This document shows positions 19,123-30,405 of a stretch of DNA of 64,000 nucleotides, one piece after another. The translations under genes were made by a program, and so were the position numbers. The stretch is from positions 903,418 through 967,417 of the forward strand of contig NZ_JBBCAT010000001.1 of assembly GCF_037203705.1 (NCBI RefSeq), given 5' to 3'. The notes below the pieces were generated by a model. It saw only the letters and a program-made list of their open reading frames with translations. It searched no databases and was not told where the DNA came from. The number at the start of each line of letters is the position of its first letter. Within the stretch, counting starts at the first letter, position 1. The DNA comes from Prosthecomicrobium sp. N25. Its GTDB lineage: Bacteria > Pseudomonadota > Alphaproteobacteria > Rhizobiales > Ancalomicrobiaceae.

Positions 19123-19500
19123 TCAGAGGACGACGCTGACAGCGATCGCCACCGACCAGTAGATCAAAGAAGAAATGAAGATGATGACGAAGAGCGAATA
19201 GGTCGAGCGGTTGATCCCGGCCAGCTTCGCATCCCGCTGTTCTGTGGTCGCCTCGTGTGTGATTGCCTCCGTCGCCTCGCTGACCAGCCGGTGGGCGACG
19301 ATGTAGAGGACCACGTTGACGACGATGCCGACCACGAAGAAGAACAGGCCCCAGCGAGAGGTCGCGCCGGCCAGGTTCTTGAGGATGACGCCGCAGACCG
19401 CGGCGAGAGCGATCACGATCGAGATCGCATACTTCGCGATCTCGATATAGACCTTGAAGCGTTCAACCTCGTCTCGGGATGCCAGGGTCCGATCAGGCAT
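19123..19500 (-). CDS. Small membrane protein of unknown function (three predicted segments)
   Basis: 125 residues. Three hydrophobic segments can be read: about 20-45 (IAKYAISIVIALAAVCGVIL), 49-72 (WGLFFFVVGIVVNVVLYIVA) and 99-125 (LFVIIFISSLIYWSVAIAVS). A charged loop (HEATTEQRDAKLAG) joins the last two. I do not recognise the family. The start overlaps the end of the upstream partner gene by eight bases, so the two form a coupled pair. Lysine, phenylalanine and isoleucine content and the base composition differ from neighbouring genes, suggesting recent transfer. Confidence 0.75.
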   Translation of the reverse strand: MPDRTLASRDEVERFKVYIEIAKYAISIVIALAAVCGVILKNLAGATSRWGLFFFVVGIVVNVVLYIVAHRLVSEATEAITHEATTEQRDAKLAGINRSTYSLFVIIFISSLIYWSVAIAVSVVL

Positions 19501-19924
19501 TCTGTGTCACGATGGTTTCGCTGTCCGACTTCCAGCAGGTCGCTGCCCGGTCGAAGACCCGGCAGAACGACCGCGAGGCCTTCAACAGGTCCAGGGCGAA
19601 GTCCCGGACTTTTTCCTCGCCGAACTCCGAGTTCCGCCGGACCCAACGCTCTGCCCGTCGCAGGATGGCGTTGAAGTTCCCTTGAAGGTCGTAGATGTTT
19701 CCCCTGAGCAACAGCGGTTCGGGACCGGTGAGAGCAGACGTGACATGGTCCGTCAGTAGGTTCCAGCGCACGGCCGCGGAGAGCGCTCGGGCGATCCTCA
19801 GGAAGACCTGACGTTTGGTATCCGTCAGCTTCGCCGCAATGCGGTCGATTTTCGCGGAAACGAGTCGTGCCATGTCGAGATGTTCGACGATATAGACCTT
19901 GTCGTCCTTTGCGTAACGCAGCAT
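19493..19924 (-). CDS. Helical cytosolic protein of unknown function (143 aa), partner of the membrane gene
   Basis: 143 residues from MLRYAKDDKVYIVEHLD; GAGG sits about seven bases before the ATG. A short beta-like start is followed by long amphipathic helices (MARLVSAKIDRIAAKL, VFLRIARALSAAVRW, FNAILRRAERWVRRNSEF, VRDFALDLLKASRSF). It has no signal peptide and no known motif that I recognise. It overlaps the three-segment membrane gene by eight bases. The pair sits between two hairpin- or gene-bounded conserved blocks with AT-rich sequence upstream (19960-20040), a typical pattern for an inserted accessory module. Confidence 0.72.
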   Translation of the reverse strand: MLRYAKDDKVYIVEHLDMARLVSAKIDRIAAKLTDTKRQVFLRIARALSAAVRWNLLTDHVTSALTGPEPLLLRGNIYDLQGNFNAILRRAERWVRRNSEFGEEKVRDFALDLLKASRSFCRVFDRAATCWKSDSETIVTQNA

Positions 19925-20047
19925 GCGAAACCTCGGCAACAGGCAGGGTTGCAGAGGCAGAATAGGCACGTTTCCGGAGAACTGCAAGGAAAGAGAGTAG
20001 TAACACAAAAATACAATCTTAAAATGTATCAAGTTGTGTTCCGATCG

Positions 20048-20072
20048 GTCGACCCGGCAGGGCCGGGTCGAC
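20048..20072 (-). terminator. Hairpin after the aldehyde dehydrogenase gene
   Basis: Perfect 11-bp stem (GTCGACCCGGC with its complement) and a 3-base loop, about 20 bases beyond the dehydrogenase stop on the minus strand. No T run follows. It separates the dehydrogenase transcript from the two-gene island downstream. Confidence 0.5.
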
Positions 20073-20092
20073 ACGCATCATGACCCCGCCGA

Positions 20093-21571
20093 TCACTCGC
20101 TCGCCGCGGGCCTCGGCGGGTCGACGTCGGAGAAGCTGTAGGCGGTCTTCACGGTCGTGTAGAACTCGCGCGCGTAGGCACCCTGCTCGCGGGGGCCGTA
20201 GGAGGAGCCCTTCCGGCCGCCGAAGGGGACGTGATAGTCGACGCCGGCGGTCGGCAGGTTGACCATCACCATGCCGGCCTCGGCGTTGCGCTTGAAGTGC
20301 TGGGCGTATTTCAGGCTCGTCGTGCAGATGCCCGAGGACAGGCCGAACTCCGTGTCGTTCGCGATGGCGAGCGCCTCGTCGTAGCCCTTCGCCCGGATCA
20401 CGGTGGCGACCGGCCCGAAGATCTCCTCGCGGGCGATCCGCATGCTGTTGTCGACGTCCGCGAAGAGCGCCGGGGCCATGTAGAAGCCCGGGCTCTCCCG
20501 GTTCAGCCGCTCCCCGCCGAGCACCAGCCGCGCGCCCTCGTCCTTGCCGATGGCGACGTATTTCATGTCCTGCTCGAGCTGCCCTTCGTCCACCACCGGG
20601 CCGATGTGGGTGCCGGCCTTGAGGGCGTCGTCGACGACGAGCCCGCGCAGGCGCTCGCTCATGGCGTCCAGGAACCGGTCGTGGATCCGCTCGGTCACGA
20701 TCAGGCGCGAGGAGGCGGTGCAGCGCTGGCCGGTCGAGAAGAAGGCGCCGTTGACCGCGCATTCGACCGCGACCTTCAGGTCCGCGTCGTCGAGGATCAC
20801 GAGCGGGTTCTTGCCGCCCATCTCCAGCTGGATCTTCTTCATCGGCGTGGACTCGATCGCCGCCTGCGCCACCTTGCGCCCCGTCGGCACCGACCCGGTG
20901 AAGGTCACGGCGTCGATCTTCGGCGAGCGCAGGATCGTCTCGCCGACCACCGAGCCGCGGCCCTGGACCAGGTTGAAGACCCCGGCCGGGATGCCGGAGC
21001 GGACGATGATCTCGGCGAGCGCGTGGGCGGTCGCCGGCACCAGCTCGGCCGGCTTGAACACGATGCAGTTGCCGTAGGCGAGCGCCGGGGCGATCTTCCA
21101 GGCCGGGATCGCGATCGGGAAGTTCCAGGGCGTGATCATGCCGACGACGCCGATCGGCTCGCGCGTGACCTCCACGCCCACCCCCGGCCGCACCGACGGG
21201 ATCGCCTCGCCGCCGAGCCTCAGGCATTCGCCGGCGAAGAAGGCGAAGATCTGCCCGGCCCTGACCGTCTCGCCGACGCCCTCCGGCAGGGTCTTGCCCT
21301 CCTCTCGCGACAGGATGCGGCCGAGCTCGTCCTTGCGGGCCAGGATCTCGTCCGAGATCTTCTTCAGGATCTCGTAGCGCTCCTGCGGCGTCGTCCGCGA
21401 CCACTTCGGAAACGCCGCGCGCGCCGCCTCGATGGCCCGCTCGGTGTCGGCCGCCGTGGCGCGCGGGAACTGGCCCACCACGTCGTTCGTGTTGGACGGG
21501 TTGACGTCCGGGTGGACCTCAGCGGCGGCGATCCATTCGCCGGCGATGAAGTTGCGGGCGGCCTCGGTCAT
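20093..21571 (-). CDS. Aldehyde dehydrogenase family protein, possibly 2-oxoglutarate semialdehyde dehydrogenase
   Basis: 492 residues with the full ALDH signature: MITPWNFPIAIPAWKIAPAL, KPAELVP, FTGSVPTGRKVA, LEMGGKNPLVI (catalytic glutamate), TGQRCTAS (nucleophilic cysteine) and EEIFGPVATV. These NAD(P)-dependent enzymes oxidise aldehydes to acids. The late VNLPTAGVDYHVPFGGRKGSSYGPREQG resembles 2-oxoglutarate-semialdehyde dehydrogenases. The adjacent enolase-superfamily gene would fit a sugar-acid route ending in that aldehyde. The substrate is inference. Confidence 0.88.
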   Translation of the reverse strand: MTEAARNFIAGEWIAAAEVHPDVNPSNTNDVVGQFPRATAADTERAIEAARAAFPKWSRTTPQERYEILKKISDEILARKDELGRILSREEGKTLPEGVGETVRAGQIFAFFAGECLRLGGEAIPSVRPGVGVEVTREPIGVVGMITPWNFPIAIPAWKIAPALAYGNCIVFKPAELVPATAHALAEIIVRSGIPAGVFNLVQGRGSVVGETILRSPKIDAVTFTGSVPTGRKVAQAAIESTPMKKIQLEMGGKNPLVILDDADLKVAVECAVNGAFFSTGQRCTASSRLIVTERIHDRFLDAMSERLRGLVVDDALKAGTHIGPVVDEGQLEQDMKYVAIGKDEGARLVLGGERLNRESPGFYMAPALFADVDNSMRIAREEIFGPVATVIRAKGYDEALAIANDTEFGLSSGICTTSLKYAQHFKRNAEAGMVMVNLPTAGVDYHVPFGGRKGSSYGPREQGAYAREFYTTVKTAYSFSDVDPPRPAASE

Positions 21572-21693
21572 GGCGTCGTCCTCTTCGCGTTCTGGCCGCC
21601 CGAGGGGCGGTCGTTCCGGTTATCGTTGGCGCGTATCCTCGGAGGAATGCGCGGGGTGTCAAGCCCGGCCGGCCTCGGATCCGCGCCGGTCCG

Positions 21694-22809
21694 TCATGCG
21701 GCCGTGAAGGTCCTCGTGAAGGCGGGAAGGCTGCGGCGCTCGACTGCCGCCCGGTCCCAGGCGATGCCGAGCCCCGGCGCGCTCGAAGGCACCGCCATCC
21801 CGTCCTCCACCCGCATCCCCTCGGTGGTCAGGTCCTCAAGCTGAGGGATGTATTCGACATACTTGCCGTTCGGCACGGCGCAGACCAGGCTCACGTGCAA
21901 CTCCATGAGGAAGTGCGGCGAAACGGGAAGGTCGAAGGCCTCCGCCGCGTGCGCCACCTTGAGCCACGGCGTGATCCCGCCGATCCGCGCCACGTCGACC
22001 TGCACGACCGAGCAGGCCCCCCGCGCCATGTAGTCCCGGAAATGCCGGATCGAGTAGAGACTCTCCCCGACCGCGATCGGCGTCGCGGTCGACCGCGCCA
22101 GCCGCACGTGCCCTTCGACGTCGTCCGCCGGCAGCGGCTCCTCGATCCAGGCGAGGTCGAGCTCGCCGAAGCGGCCCGCCCGCCGGATCGCCTCGTCGAC
22201 CAAGAATCCCTGGTTGGCGTCCGTCATGATCTCGAACCCGTCACCGACCGCCCGGCGCACCGCCGAGAGCCGCGCGAGGTCCTCCGACACGTGAGGCCGC
22301 CCGATCTTGATCTTCGAGCCGCGGAAGCCCGCGGACCGGGCCGCCAGCGCGTCGTCCACCAGGGCCTCCGGCTCGATGTGCAGCCAGCCGCCCTCGGTCG
22401 TGTAGAGCGGCGCCCGGTCCTTAGCCCCGCCTGCCAGCACCCAGAGCGGCAGGCCCTGCTTGCGCGCCCTGAGATCCCAGAGGGCCGTGTCGATCGCCGC
22501 GAGCGCGAGCGCCGTGATCGCCCCGATGGTGGTGGCGTGGGTGGCGTATTCGAGGTCGCGCCAGATCGCCTCCACCCGGTCGGCGTCTTGGCCGAGTATG
22601 CGGGGCACCAGGTGGTCGGAGAGGAGCCGCATCACCGACGATCCGCCGGTCCCGATCGTGTAGCTGTAGCCCGTCCCGCTGGCCCCGTCCGCGTCCGTGA
22701 TGGTGACGATCGGCGTCTCCTGGCTGACGAAGCTCTGGATCGCATCCGTCCGCTTCACCTTCGGCGGAAGGTCGACCATGCGGATCTCGACGTGCTCGAT
22801 GCGGGCCAT
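21694..22809 (-). CDS. Mandelate racemase / muconate lactonizing enzyme family protein
   Basis: 371 residues of the enolase superfamily, MR subgroup. The catalytic KxK is K166/K168 (GSKIKIG). Metal ligands are D197 (TDANQ), the Glu of WIEEP near 223 and E249 (VGESLY). The His general base is H299 (VSPHFLMELH). The set points to an acid-sugar dehydratase rather than a true mandelate racemase, but the substrate cannot be read directly. The neighbouring aldehyde dehydrogenase supports sugar-acid breakdown. GGGAGGA precedes the ATG, and only 26 bases separate it from the glycogen debranching gene upstream. Confidence 0.88.
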   Translation of the reverse strand: MARIEHVEIRMVDLPPKVKRTDAIQSFVSQETPIVTITDADGASGTGYSYTIGTGGSSVMRLLSDHLVPRILGQDADRVEAIWRDLEYATHATTIGAITALALAAIDTALWDLRARKQGLPLWVLAGGAKDRAPLYTTEGGWLHIEPEALVDDALAARSAGFRGSKIKIGRPHVSEDLARLSAVRRAVGDGFEIMTDANQGFLVDEAIRRAGRFGELDLAWIEEPLPADDVEGHVRLARSTATPIAVGESLYSIRHFRDYMARGACSVVQVDVARIGGITPWLKVAHAAEAFDLPVSPHFLMELHVSLVCAVPNGKYVEYIPQLEDLTTEGMRVEDGMAVPSSAPGLGIAWDRAAVERRSLPAFTRTFTAA

Positions 22810-22835
22810 GCCGCGTCCTCCCTGTCCTGAAGTGC

Positions 22836-25800
22836 CTAGCTGGCCGCCGACCGGCCCCGCATGGCGCCCAGGATGGCACGTGCGAGCGGGCCGTCGAAGA
22901 GCGACGTGACGTCGGGCTCCAGCCGGCGGCTCCAGTTGCTGCGCTCGCGATCGGTGCCCGGCAGGTTGACGGCCTCCGTCTCGCCCGCCAGGTCGTCGGC
23001 CTGGACCAGCGCGAGGAGGCTTGGCGTGCGGGCCACGAAGGCGTGCACGGCGGCGGCGAGCTCCGGACCGAAGTCGGCCCGGGAGGCAGCCTCGGGCTCG
23101 ATCAGCCCCTCGGCGGCGAGCGCCCCGACGAGCACCGTGCGGTCGCGCGTCCGGGCCTCGCGGGCCCGGACGGCGCCGTCCGCGTCGAGCCGGCCGAGCT
23201 GCACATCCTCGTCGATGTCCGCCCCGCCCCACCATCCGGCGAGGGTCGCCAGGTCGTGGGTCGAGACGCAGGCGGCGGCCTTCCGGGGATACCGCTCCGG
23301 TGGCACGAAGCCGTCCTGGCGGCGTTCGAACCACAGCACCCGGTAGGACAGCAGCCCGGCCTCGTCGAGCCGTTCGCGGAAGCCCTCCGGAACCGTCCCG
23401 AGATCCTCCCCGACCACCAGCGTCTCCGCGCGCCGGCTCTCCAGCGCCACCTGCCCGACGAGGTCGTCGAACGGCATCGCCACATAGGCCCCCTCCGCCC
23501 CGGTCGCCCCGTCGGGCACCAGGAACAGGCGCTTCAGGCCCAGCACGTGATCGATCCGCAGCGCGCCGGCATGCGCCATGTTGGCCGCCAGCATGGCGCC
23601 GAAACCACGGAAGCCGTCCCGCGCCATCGCCCGCGGGTCCGGCGCGGGCAGGTTCCACACCTGTCCGGCGGCCGAGAAGGGATCGGGCGGCGCGCCGACC
23701 GAAACGCCCTGCGCCAGGCGGTCCTGCTCCGACCAGGCCTCGGCTCCGTCCGGCGCGCAGCCGACCGCGAGGTCGCGGTAGAAGCCGAGCCGCAGGCCGC
23801 CGTCGCGGGCGGCCCGGGCGGCGTCCCCGAGCTGCCGGTCCGCGAGGAACTGCAGGAACATCGAAAAGCGCACGCGGGTGGCGTGCCGGGTGGCGACGTC
23901 CGCGATTCCCGGCGCGGCCGGGTGGGCGAGCTCGGCCGGCCAGCGCCGCCAGTCCGTCTCGCGCCGCAGTTCCGCGATCGTCTCATAGAGGGCGAAGCGC
24001 CGCAGAGCCTCGCCGCCGCGCGCCACGAAGGCCTCGAAGGCGAGCGGCAGCGGCGGGGACTCCCCGTCGACCCGTCCGCGCTCGGCGCTGACCGTCTCGA
24101 AGATCATGAAGGCGTGCGACAGAACGCGCTTCTTGGCCGCCCAGACGGTCGGATAGTCGACCGCCCGGCCCGCGGACAAAGCCCGGAGCACAGGGTCCTC
24201 CACGGCCAGGGCGTGCTCCACGGCAGGGCCCATGGCGCCCCTCGGCAGGTCGGCGACGTCGATGTAGATCGGGTCGAGGAACCGCCGGTCGGACGGGCTG
24301 TAGGGGCTGGTGCGGGACCGGTCCTGGTCGAAGAGCGCGTGCATCGGGTTGAGCCCGGCCACCGCCGCCCCGGCCCGACCCGCCTCCCGGGCGAGCCGCG
24401 CGAGGGTGGTGAAGTCGCCGATGCCCTGATCGCCGGCGCGCCGCAGCGTGTAGAGATGCGCGGCGACGCCGAACAGCCGGCGTCCCTCCGCGAGGTCCTG
24501 CGGCAGCCAGCAGGTGGCGGGCGCGACGGTCACGTGCCCGGCCATGCCGGGGCTGTCGGCGAGGTGGATGCTGTGGCGCCCGGCGGGCAGCACCGGCAGG
24601 TCCACCGTCCGCACCCGCGTCGGCCTTCCGTCCGCCGCCGTCGTGGTCCCCTCCGCGCCCTCACCGGGCCGGATCCGCACCAGCCGCTGCTCCCCGTCCT
24701 CCAGTCCGACGACGAGGTCGACGGCCCGTCCCGCGAGCCCGGGCCCCAGGCGGAGCCGCGGCGCCACGCCCTCGCGGGCGAGCGTCGCATGGGGGAGGAG
24801 GCGCAGGTCGCGGTCCTCCGCGAGCGCGCGGAGGCTGTCACGCGCCTCGCCGCTGGTGCCGGCCGGAAGCCGCAGCGCCGCCAGCAGCGCCCGCTTGGTG
24901 TCGTCCGGGACACGGTGATTGTTGCCGTCGATGTCCCACCAGTCGAGCGCCAGGCCCCCCGCCGTGGCGAGCCGGTCGAGCGCGGCCGGATCGGCCGGCC
25001 CGCGGCCGCCCCCCGCCCCGCGCGCCGCCTCCTCCACGAAGGCGACGACCGAGCGGGCCTGCACGGGGGCCACTTCGGCCGTCATGTCCGCCGCGGCCCC
25101 GGCCTCCGTACCCCGGGTTTCCGGTCGCGCGCTGTCGAAGGCCCGCCGCCATCCCCGGCCGTCCCCGGGCTGAGGCAGCCGGACCGAGGTCGGGGTGCGC
25201 CCGGCATGGAGCACCACCACGGCCCGGCTCGCCGGTTCCTCGTCCGTCGCCGGCCGGTGGAGGGCGGCGATCAGGGTCCGGTTCTCCGGATCGTGCCAGT
25301 CCGCCGGGCGCATGGACGTGCCGGACGGCGTCAGCCAGTCCACGTCCGGAATGCCGCTTCCGTCGAGCGGCCCGCCCGTCAGCGGCCGCTCGTCCGTGAG
25401 CGCCGGCGTCTCGCGCCTGAGGCGCACGAGCGCGGCCACGGTGGCGGCGAGGTCGTGATCGGCCGACGCCCAGTCGAGCCACGAGACCGGATTGTCCTGC
25501 GCATAGGCGTTGTTGTTGCCGCCCTGGCTGCGCCCGAGCTCGTCGCCCATCGAAATCATCGGCGTCCCGCGCGACAGGAACAGCGTCGCCAGCAGGGCCC
25601 GCACGTCCGCCCCCCGGGCGGCGCGCACGGCCGGGTCGTCCGACGGGCCCTCCGCGCCGTTGTTCCAGGCGTAGTTCTCGTCCGTGCCGTCGCGGTTCTC
25701 CTCCCCGTTGCCGTGGTTGCGCTTGGAGGTGAAGGCGACGAGGTCGGCGAGCGTGAAACCGTCGTGGGCGGTGACGAAGTTGAGGCTCCGCGACACCGGC

Positions 25801-27098
25801 CGGTGCCGCGGCCCGAAGATGTCGGCCGAGCCCGCGAAGCGGGTCGCCATGTCGCCGATCCGGCCCGCATCGCCCCGCCAGAAGCGCCGGACCGTGTCCC
25901 GGAAGCGGTCGTTCCATTCGCCCCAGCCGGCCGGGAAGGCGCCGAGCCGGTGCCCTCCGGGGCCGATGTCCCAGGGCTCGGCGATATGGACGAGATCCCG
26001 CAGGACCGGATCCTGTCCGATCGCCGCGAAGAGCGGCGCCTCGGGGTCGAACCCATGCGCGCAGCGGCCGAGGGTGGCGGCAAGGTCGTACCGGAACCCG
26101 TCGACCCCGGCCCTCAGCGCCCACTGCCGAAGCGAGTCCATGGCGAGGCGGATGACCGTCGGCCGGTCCAGCGCCAGCACGTTGCCGCAGCCCGCGTCGT
26201 TGACATAGGCGGCGGGATCCGCCGGGTCGAGCCGGTACCAGGTGGCGTTGTCGAGCCCGCGGAACGAGACCGTCGGCCCCCAACGGTCGCTCTCGCCGGT
26301 ATGGTTCAGCACCACGTCGACCAGGACCGCGATGCCGGCCGCCTGCAGCGCCGCGACCGCGCCGCGCACCTCGTCCCAGCCGCCGGGCGCGAGCCGCGGA
26401 TCGGGGGCGAGGTAGGCGAGGGGGTTGTAGCCCCAGTAGTTGGCGAGCCCGAGCGGCGGCAGGTGCCGCTCGTCGATCCAGGCGTTGGCGGGCATGATCT
26501 CCACCGCCGTGACGCCGAGCCTGACCAGATGCTCGATCACGTCCGGATGGGCGAGCCCCGAGAAGGTGCCGCGCGCCTCGGGCGGAACCGCCGGATGGAG
26601 CTTGGTGAAGCCGCGCACGTGCAGCTCGTAGACGACCAGTCCCTCCCAGTGGAGCGCCGGGCGGACCGCGGCCGGACGATGCACCGGCGCCCCGACGAGG
26701 GCCTTCGGCACGGCCGGCGCGCTGTCGCGCTCGTCCTCGGTCGCGCCGGTCTCGCGACGGTCGAACAGGAGGTCGTCGAGCCGGAAGGGCCGGTCGAGCC
26801 GCGTCGCCCAGGGGTCGACCAGCAGCTTGGACGGGTTGAACCGGTGACCCTCGGCCGGGGCCCAGGGCCCCTCCACGCGCAGTCCGTAGCGTTGGCCCGC
26901 CGCGATCCCCGGCACGAAGCCGTGGTGGACGTCACCGGTCCGCTCGGGGAGCGGGATTCGGGCGGTCTCCCGGTCGCGCTCGTCGAAGAGGCAGAGCGTC
27001 ACCCGGCTCCCATGGGCCGAGACCACGGCCACGTTCGCCCCACCCTCGCGCAGCGTGACGCCGAGGGGCTCAGGGGACGAGGGCGGCGGTCGGACCAT
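22836..27098 (-). CDS. glgX-malQ: GlgX/MalQ fusion: glycogen debranching enzyme joined to 4-alpha-glucanotransferase
   Basis: 1420 residues in one frame. Residues 1 to about 690 are a GH13 debranching enzyme (GlgX): early-set domain, DVVLNHT, nucleophile D338 (VDGFRYD), acid E374 (IAEPWD) and D446 (TAHDGF). From about 720 to the end is a GH77 amylomaltase (MalQ): nucleophile D1183 (LRIDHVLG), acid E1231 (VGEDLGTVP) and D1282 (STHDLATL). The first half cleaves alpha-1,6 branches of phosphorylase-limit glycogen; the second disproportionates the released oligosaccharides. I chose the ATG with GGAG seven bases upstream over a GTG 27 bases earlier. All catalytic residues of both halves are intact. 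Confidence 0.94.
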   Translation of the reverse strand: MVRPPPSSPEPLGVTLREGGANVAVVSAHGSRVTLCLFDERDRETARIPLPERTGDVHHGFVPGIAAGQRYGLRVEGPWAPAEGHRFNPSKLLVDPWATRLDRPFRLDDLLFDRRETGATEDERDSAPAVPKALVGAPVHRPAAVRPALHWEGLVVYELHVRGFTKLHPAVPPEARGTFSGLAHPDVIEHLVRLGVTAVEIMPANAWIDERHLPPLGLANYWGYNPLAYLAPDPRLAPGGWDEVRGAVAALQAAGIAVLVDVVLNHTGESDRWGPTVSFRGLDNATWYRLDPADPAAYVNDAGCGNVLALDRPTVIRLAMDSLRQWALRAGVDGFRYDLAATLGRCAHGFDPEAPLFAAIGQDPVLRDLVHIAEPWDIGPGGHRLGAFPAGWGEWNDRFRDTVRRFWRGDAGRIGDMATRFAGSADIFGPRHRPVSRSLNFVTAHDGFTLADLVAFTSKRNHGNGEENRDGTDENYAWNNGAEGPSDDPAVRAARGADVRALLATLFLSRGTPMISMGDELGRSQGGNNNAYAQDNPVSWLDWASADHDLAATVAALVRLRRETPALTDERPLTGGPLDGSGIPDVDWLTPSGTSMRPADWHDPENRTLIAALHRPATDEEPASRAVVVLHAGRTPTSVRLPQPGDGRGWRRAFDSARPETRGTEAGAAADMTAEVAPVQARSVVAFVEEAARGAGGGRGPADPAALDRLATAGGLALDWWDIDGNNHRVPDDTKRALLAALRLPAGTSGEARDSLRALAEDRDLRLLPHATLAREGVAPRLRLGPGLAGRAVDLVVGLEDGEQRLVRIRPGEGAEGTTTAADGRPTRVRTVDLPVLPAGRHSIHLADSPGMAGHVTVAPATCWLPQDLAEGRRLFGVAAHLYTLRRAGDQGIGDFTTLARLAREAGRAGAAVAGLNPMHALFDQDRSRTSPYSPSDRRFLDPIYIDVADLPRGAMGPAVEHALAVEDPVLRALSAGRAVDYPTVWAAKKRVLSHAFMIFETVSAERGRVDGESPPLPLAFEAFVARGGEALRRFALYETIAELRRETDWRRWPAELAHPAAPGIADVATRHATRVRFSMFLQFLADRQLGDAARAARDGGLRLGFYRDLAVGCAPDGAEAWSEQDRLAQGVSVGAPPDPFSAAGQVWNLPAPDPRAMARDGFRGFGAMLAANMAHAGALRIDHVLGLKRLFLVPDGATGAEGAYVAMPFDDLVGQVALESRRAETLVVGEDLGTVPEGFRERLDEAGLLSYRVLWFERRQDGFVPPERYPRKAAACVSTHDLATLAGWWGGADIDEDVQLGRLDADGAVRAREARTRDRTVLVGALAAEGLIEPEAASRADFGPELAAAVHAFVARTPSLLALVQADDLAGETEAVNLPGTDRERSNWSRRLEPDVTSLFDGPLARAILGAMRGRSAAS

Positions 27099-27309
27099 GC
27101 GAAAGCTCCGTGGAGAGGCGGGCACGTACCGTGGGCAGGCCCGCGCGGGGCGCGGTTGGCGCCCCGCGACGGAGCGCGCTCGGCGCCCCTTCCGAACAGC
27201 CGGCCGAGCCGATCGATCCCGCGGCAGCGCTGCGTCGGCGTCTCCCCAGGGATGCGGCCGGGGCGGCGTTCCCGTGCGTCGGCAGCGGGCCTCGGGCGGA
27301 GGGCGCCTG

Positions 27310-28953
<1,644 letters not shown>

Positions 28954-30402
28954 TCAGGACCGGGCCGCGACGAGGTCGCGGTAGAGCCGGGCATAATGCG
29001 CCGCCGGGCGGCGCCAGGAAACGTCGGTCTTCATGCCGTTCTTCACGAGCGCCTGCCAGGCCTCGCGGTCGCGATGCACCGCGGCGGCGCGCAGGATGGC
29101 GGCGGACAGCATGTCCGGGTTGACGGGCGAGAACTGGAATCCCGTGCCGGCTCCGGCCGCCCGCGCCATCTCGTTGGCGTCCACGATCGTGTCGGCGAGC
29201 CCGCCGACCCGCGCCACCACCGGCACCGCCCCGTAGCGCAGCGCGCAGAGCTGCGTCAGCCCGCAAGGCTCGAAGCGCGACGGCACCACGAGGGCGTCCG
29301 ACCCGGCCTGGATCAGGTGCGCGAGCGCCTCGTCGTAGCCGATGCGGCAGCCGATGCGGTCCGGATGGGCGTCGGCCAGCGCCGCGAAGCCCTGCTCGAG
29401 CGCCGGCTCGCCCGTGCCGAGCACGACGAGTTGCCCGCCCGCCTGCAGGAGCGTTCCGGCGGACGCGAGCAGGATGTCGAGGCCCTTCTGCCAGGTGAGC
29501 CGGCTTATGACTCCGAACAGGATCGCGTCCGGATCCTTCGCGAGCCCGAAGCGCTCCTGCAGGGCGGCCTTGTCGAGCCGCCGCCGTGCCGGGCGGCGCG
29601 CGTCGTAGGTGGCCGGGATCAGGGGGTCGGTGGCCGGATCCCAGACCCGGTCGTCGATGCCGTTGAGGATGCCGTGCAACACCTCGGTGCGCGCCCGCAG
29701 CAGCCCGTCGAGGCCCATGCCGCCTTCCGCCGTGCGGATCTCGGCCGCGTAGCTCGGCGACACGGTGGTGATCCGGTCGGAAAGCTGCAGCCCGGCCTTC
29801 AGGTAGCCGATATGGCCGTAGTACTCGACCCCGTCGACGCTCCACGCCCGCTCGGGCAGTCCGAGCGGCTCCATCAGCGTCCGCGGATACTGCCCCTGGA
29901 AGGCGAGGTTGTGGACCGTGATGACGGTGCCGGGCCGAGGTCGGCCGTCATACGCGAGATAGGCCGCCGCGAGCCCCGCCTGCCAGTCGTGCGCGTGCAC
30001 CACGTCGGGGCGGGCGCCCTCCGCCTCCCCGAGCCCGACGAGCGCCGCAGCGCGCGACAGGGCCGCGAACCGGACGGCGTTGTCGGGCCAGTCGCGCCCG
30101 TCCGCGCCGACGTAAGGGTTGCCCGGGCGGTCGTAGAGGTGCGGCGCGTCGAGGACCAGGAGGTCGAGGCCGGCGGCCGTGCCCGCCACCAGCCGGGCGG
30201 GGCCGCCGAAGAGGTCGGGGAGCGTCAGGACCGCGCGCCCGCCCTCGAGCGCCGCCGTCACCGCCGGGTAGCCCGGCACGAGGCTCGTCACCGCGACGCC
30301 CTCCGCCGCCAGGGCGAGCGGCAGCGCGCCCGCCACGTCGGCGAGCCCGCCGGTCTTCACGAGGGGATAGATCTCGGAGGCGACCGAGAGGACCTTCACC
30401 AT
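28954..30402 (-). CDS. glgA: Glycogen synthase (ADP-glucose, GT5)
   Basis: 482 residues, normal for bacterial GlgA. KTGGLADV (K16 contacts ADP-glucose) is at the N-terminus. Further motifs are [27 protein letters not shown] and the C-terminal [11 protein letters not shown]. It transfers glucose from ADP-glucose to alpha-1,4-glucan ends. It starts three bases after the glgC stop, so both enzymes are made from one message and probably coupled. Confidence 0.97.
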   Translation of the reverse strand: MVKVLSVASEIYPLVKTGGLADVAGALPLALAAEGVAVTSLVPGYPAVTAALEGGRAVLTLPDLFGGPARLVAGTAAGLDLLVLDAPHLYDRPGNPYVGADGRDWPDNAVRFAALSRAAALVGLGEAEGARPDVVHAHDWQAGLAAAYLAYDGRPRPGTVITVHNLAFQGQYPRTLMEPLGLPERAWSVDGVEYYGHIGYLKAGLQLSDRITTVSPSYAAEIRTAEGGMGLDGLLRARTEVLHGILNGIDDRVWDPATDPLIPATYDARRPARRRLDKAALQERFGLAKDPDAILFGVISRLTWQKGLDILLASAGTLLQAGGQLVVLGTGEPALEQGFAALADAHPDRIGCRIGYDEALAHLIQAGSDALVVPSRFEPCGLTQLCALRYGAVPVVARVGGLADTIVDANEMARAAGAGTGFQFSPVNPDMLSAAILRAAAVHRDREAWQALVKNGMKTDVSWRRPAAHYARLYRDLVAARS

Positions 30403-30405
30403 GGC

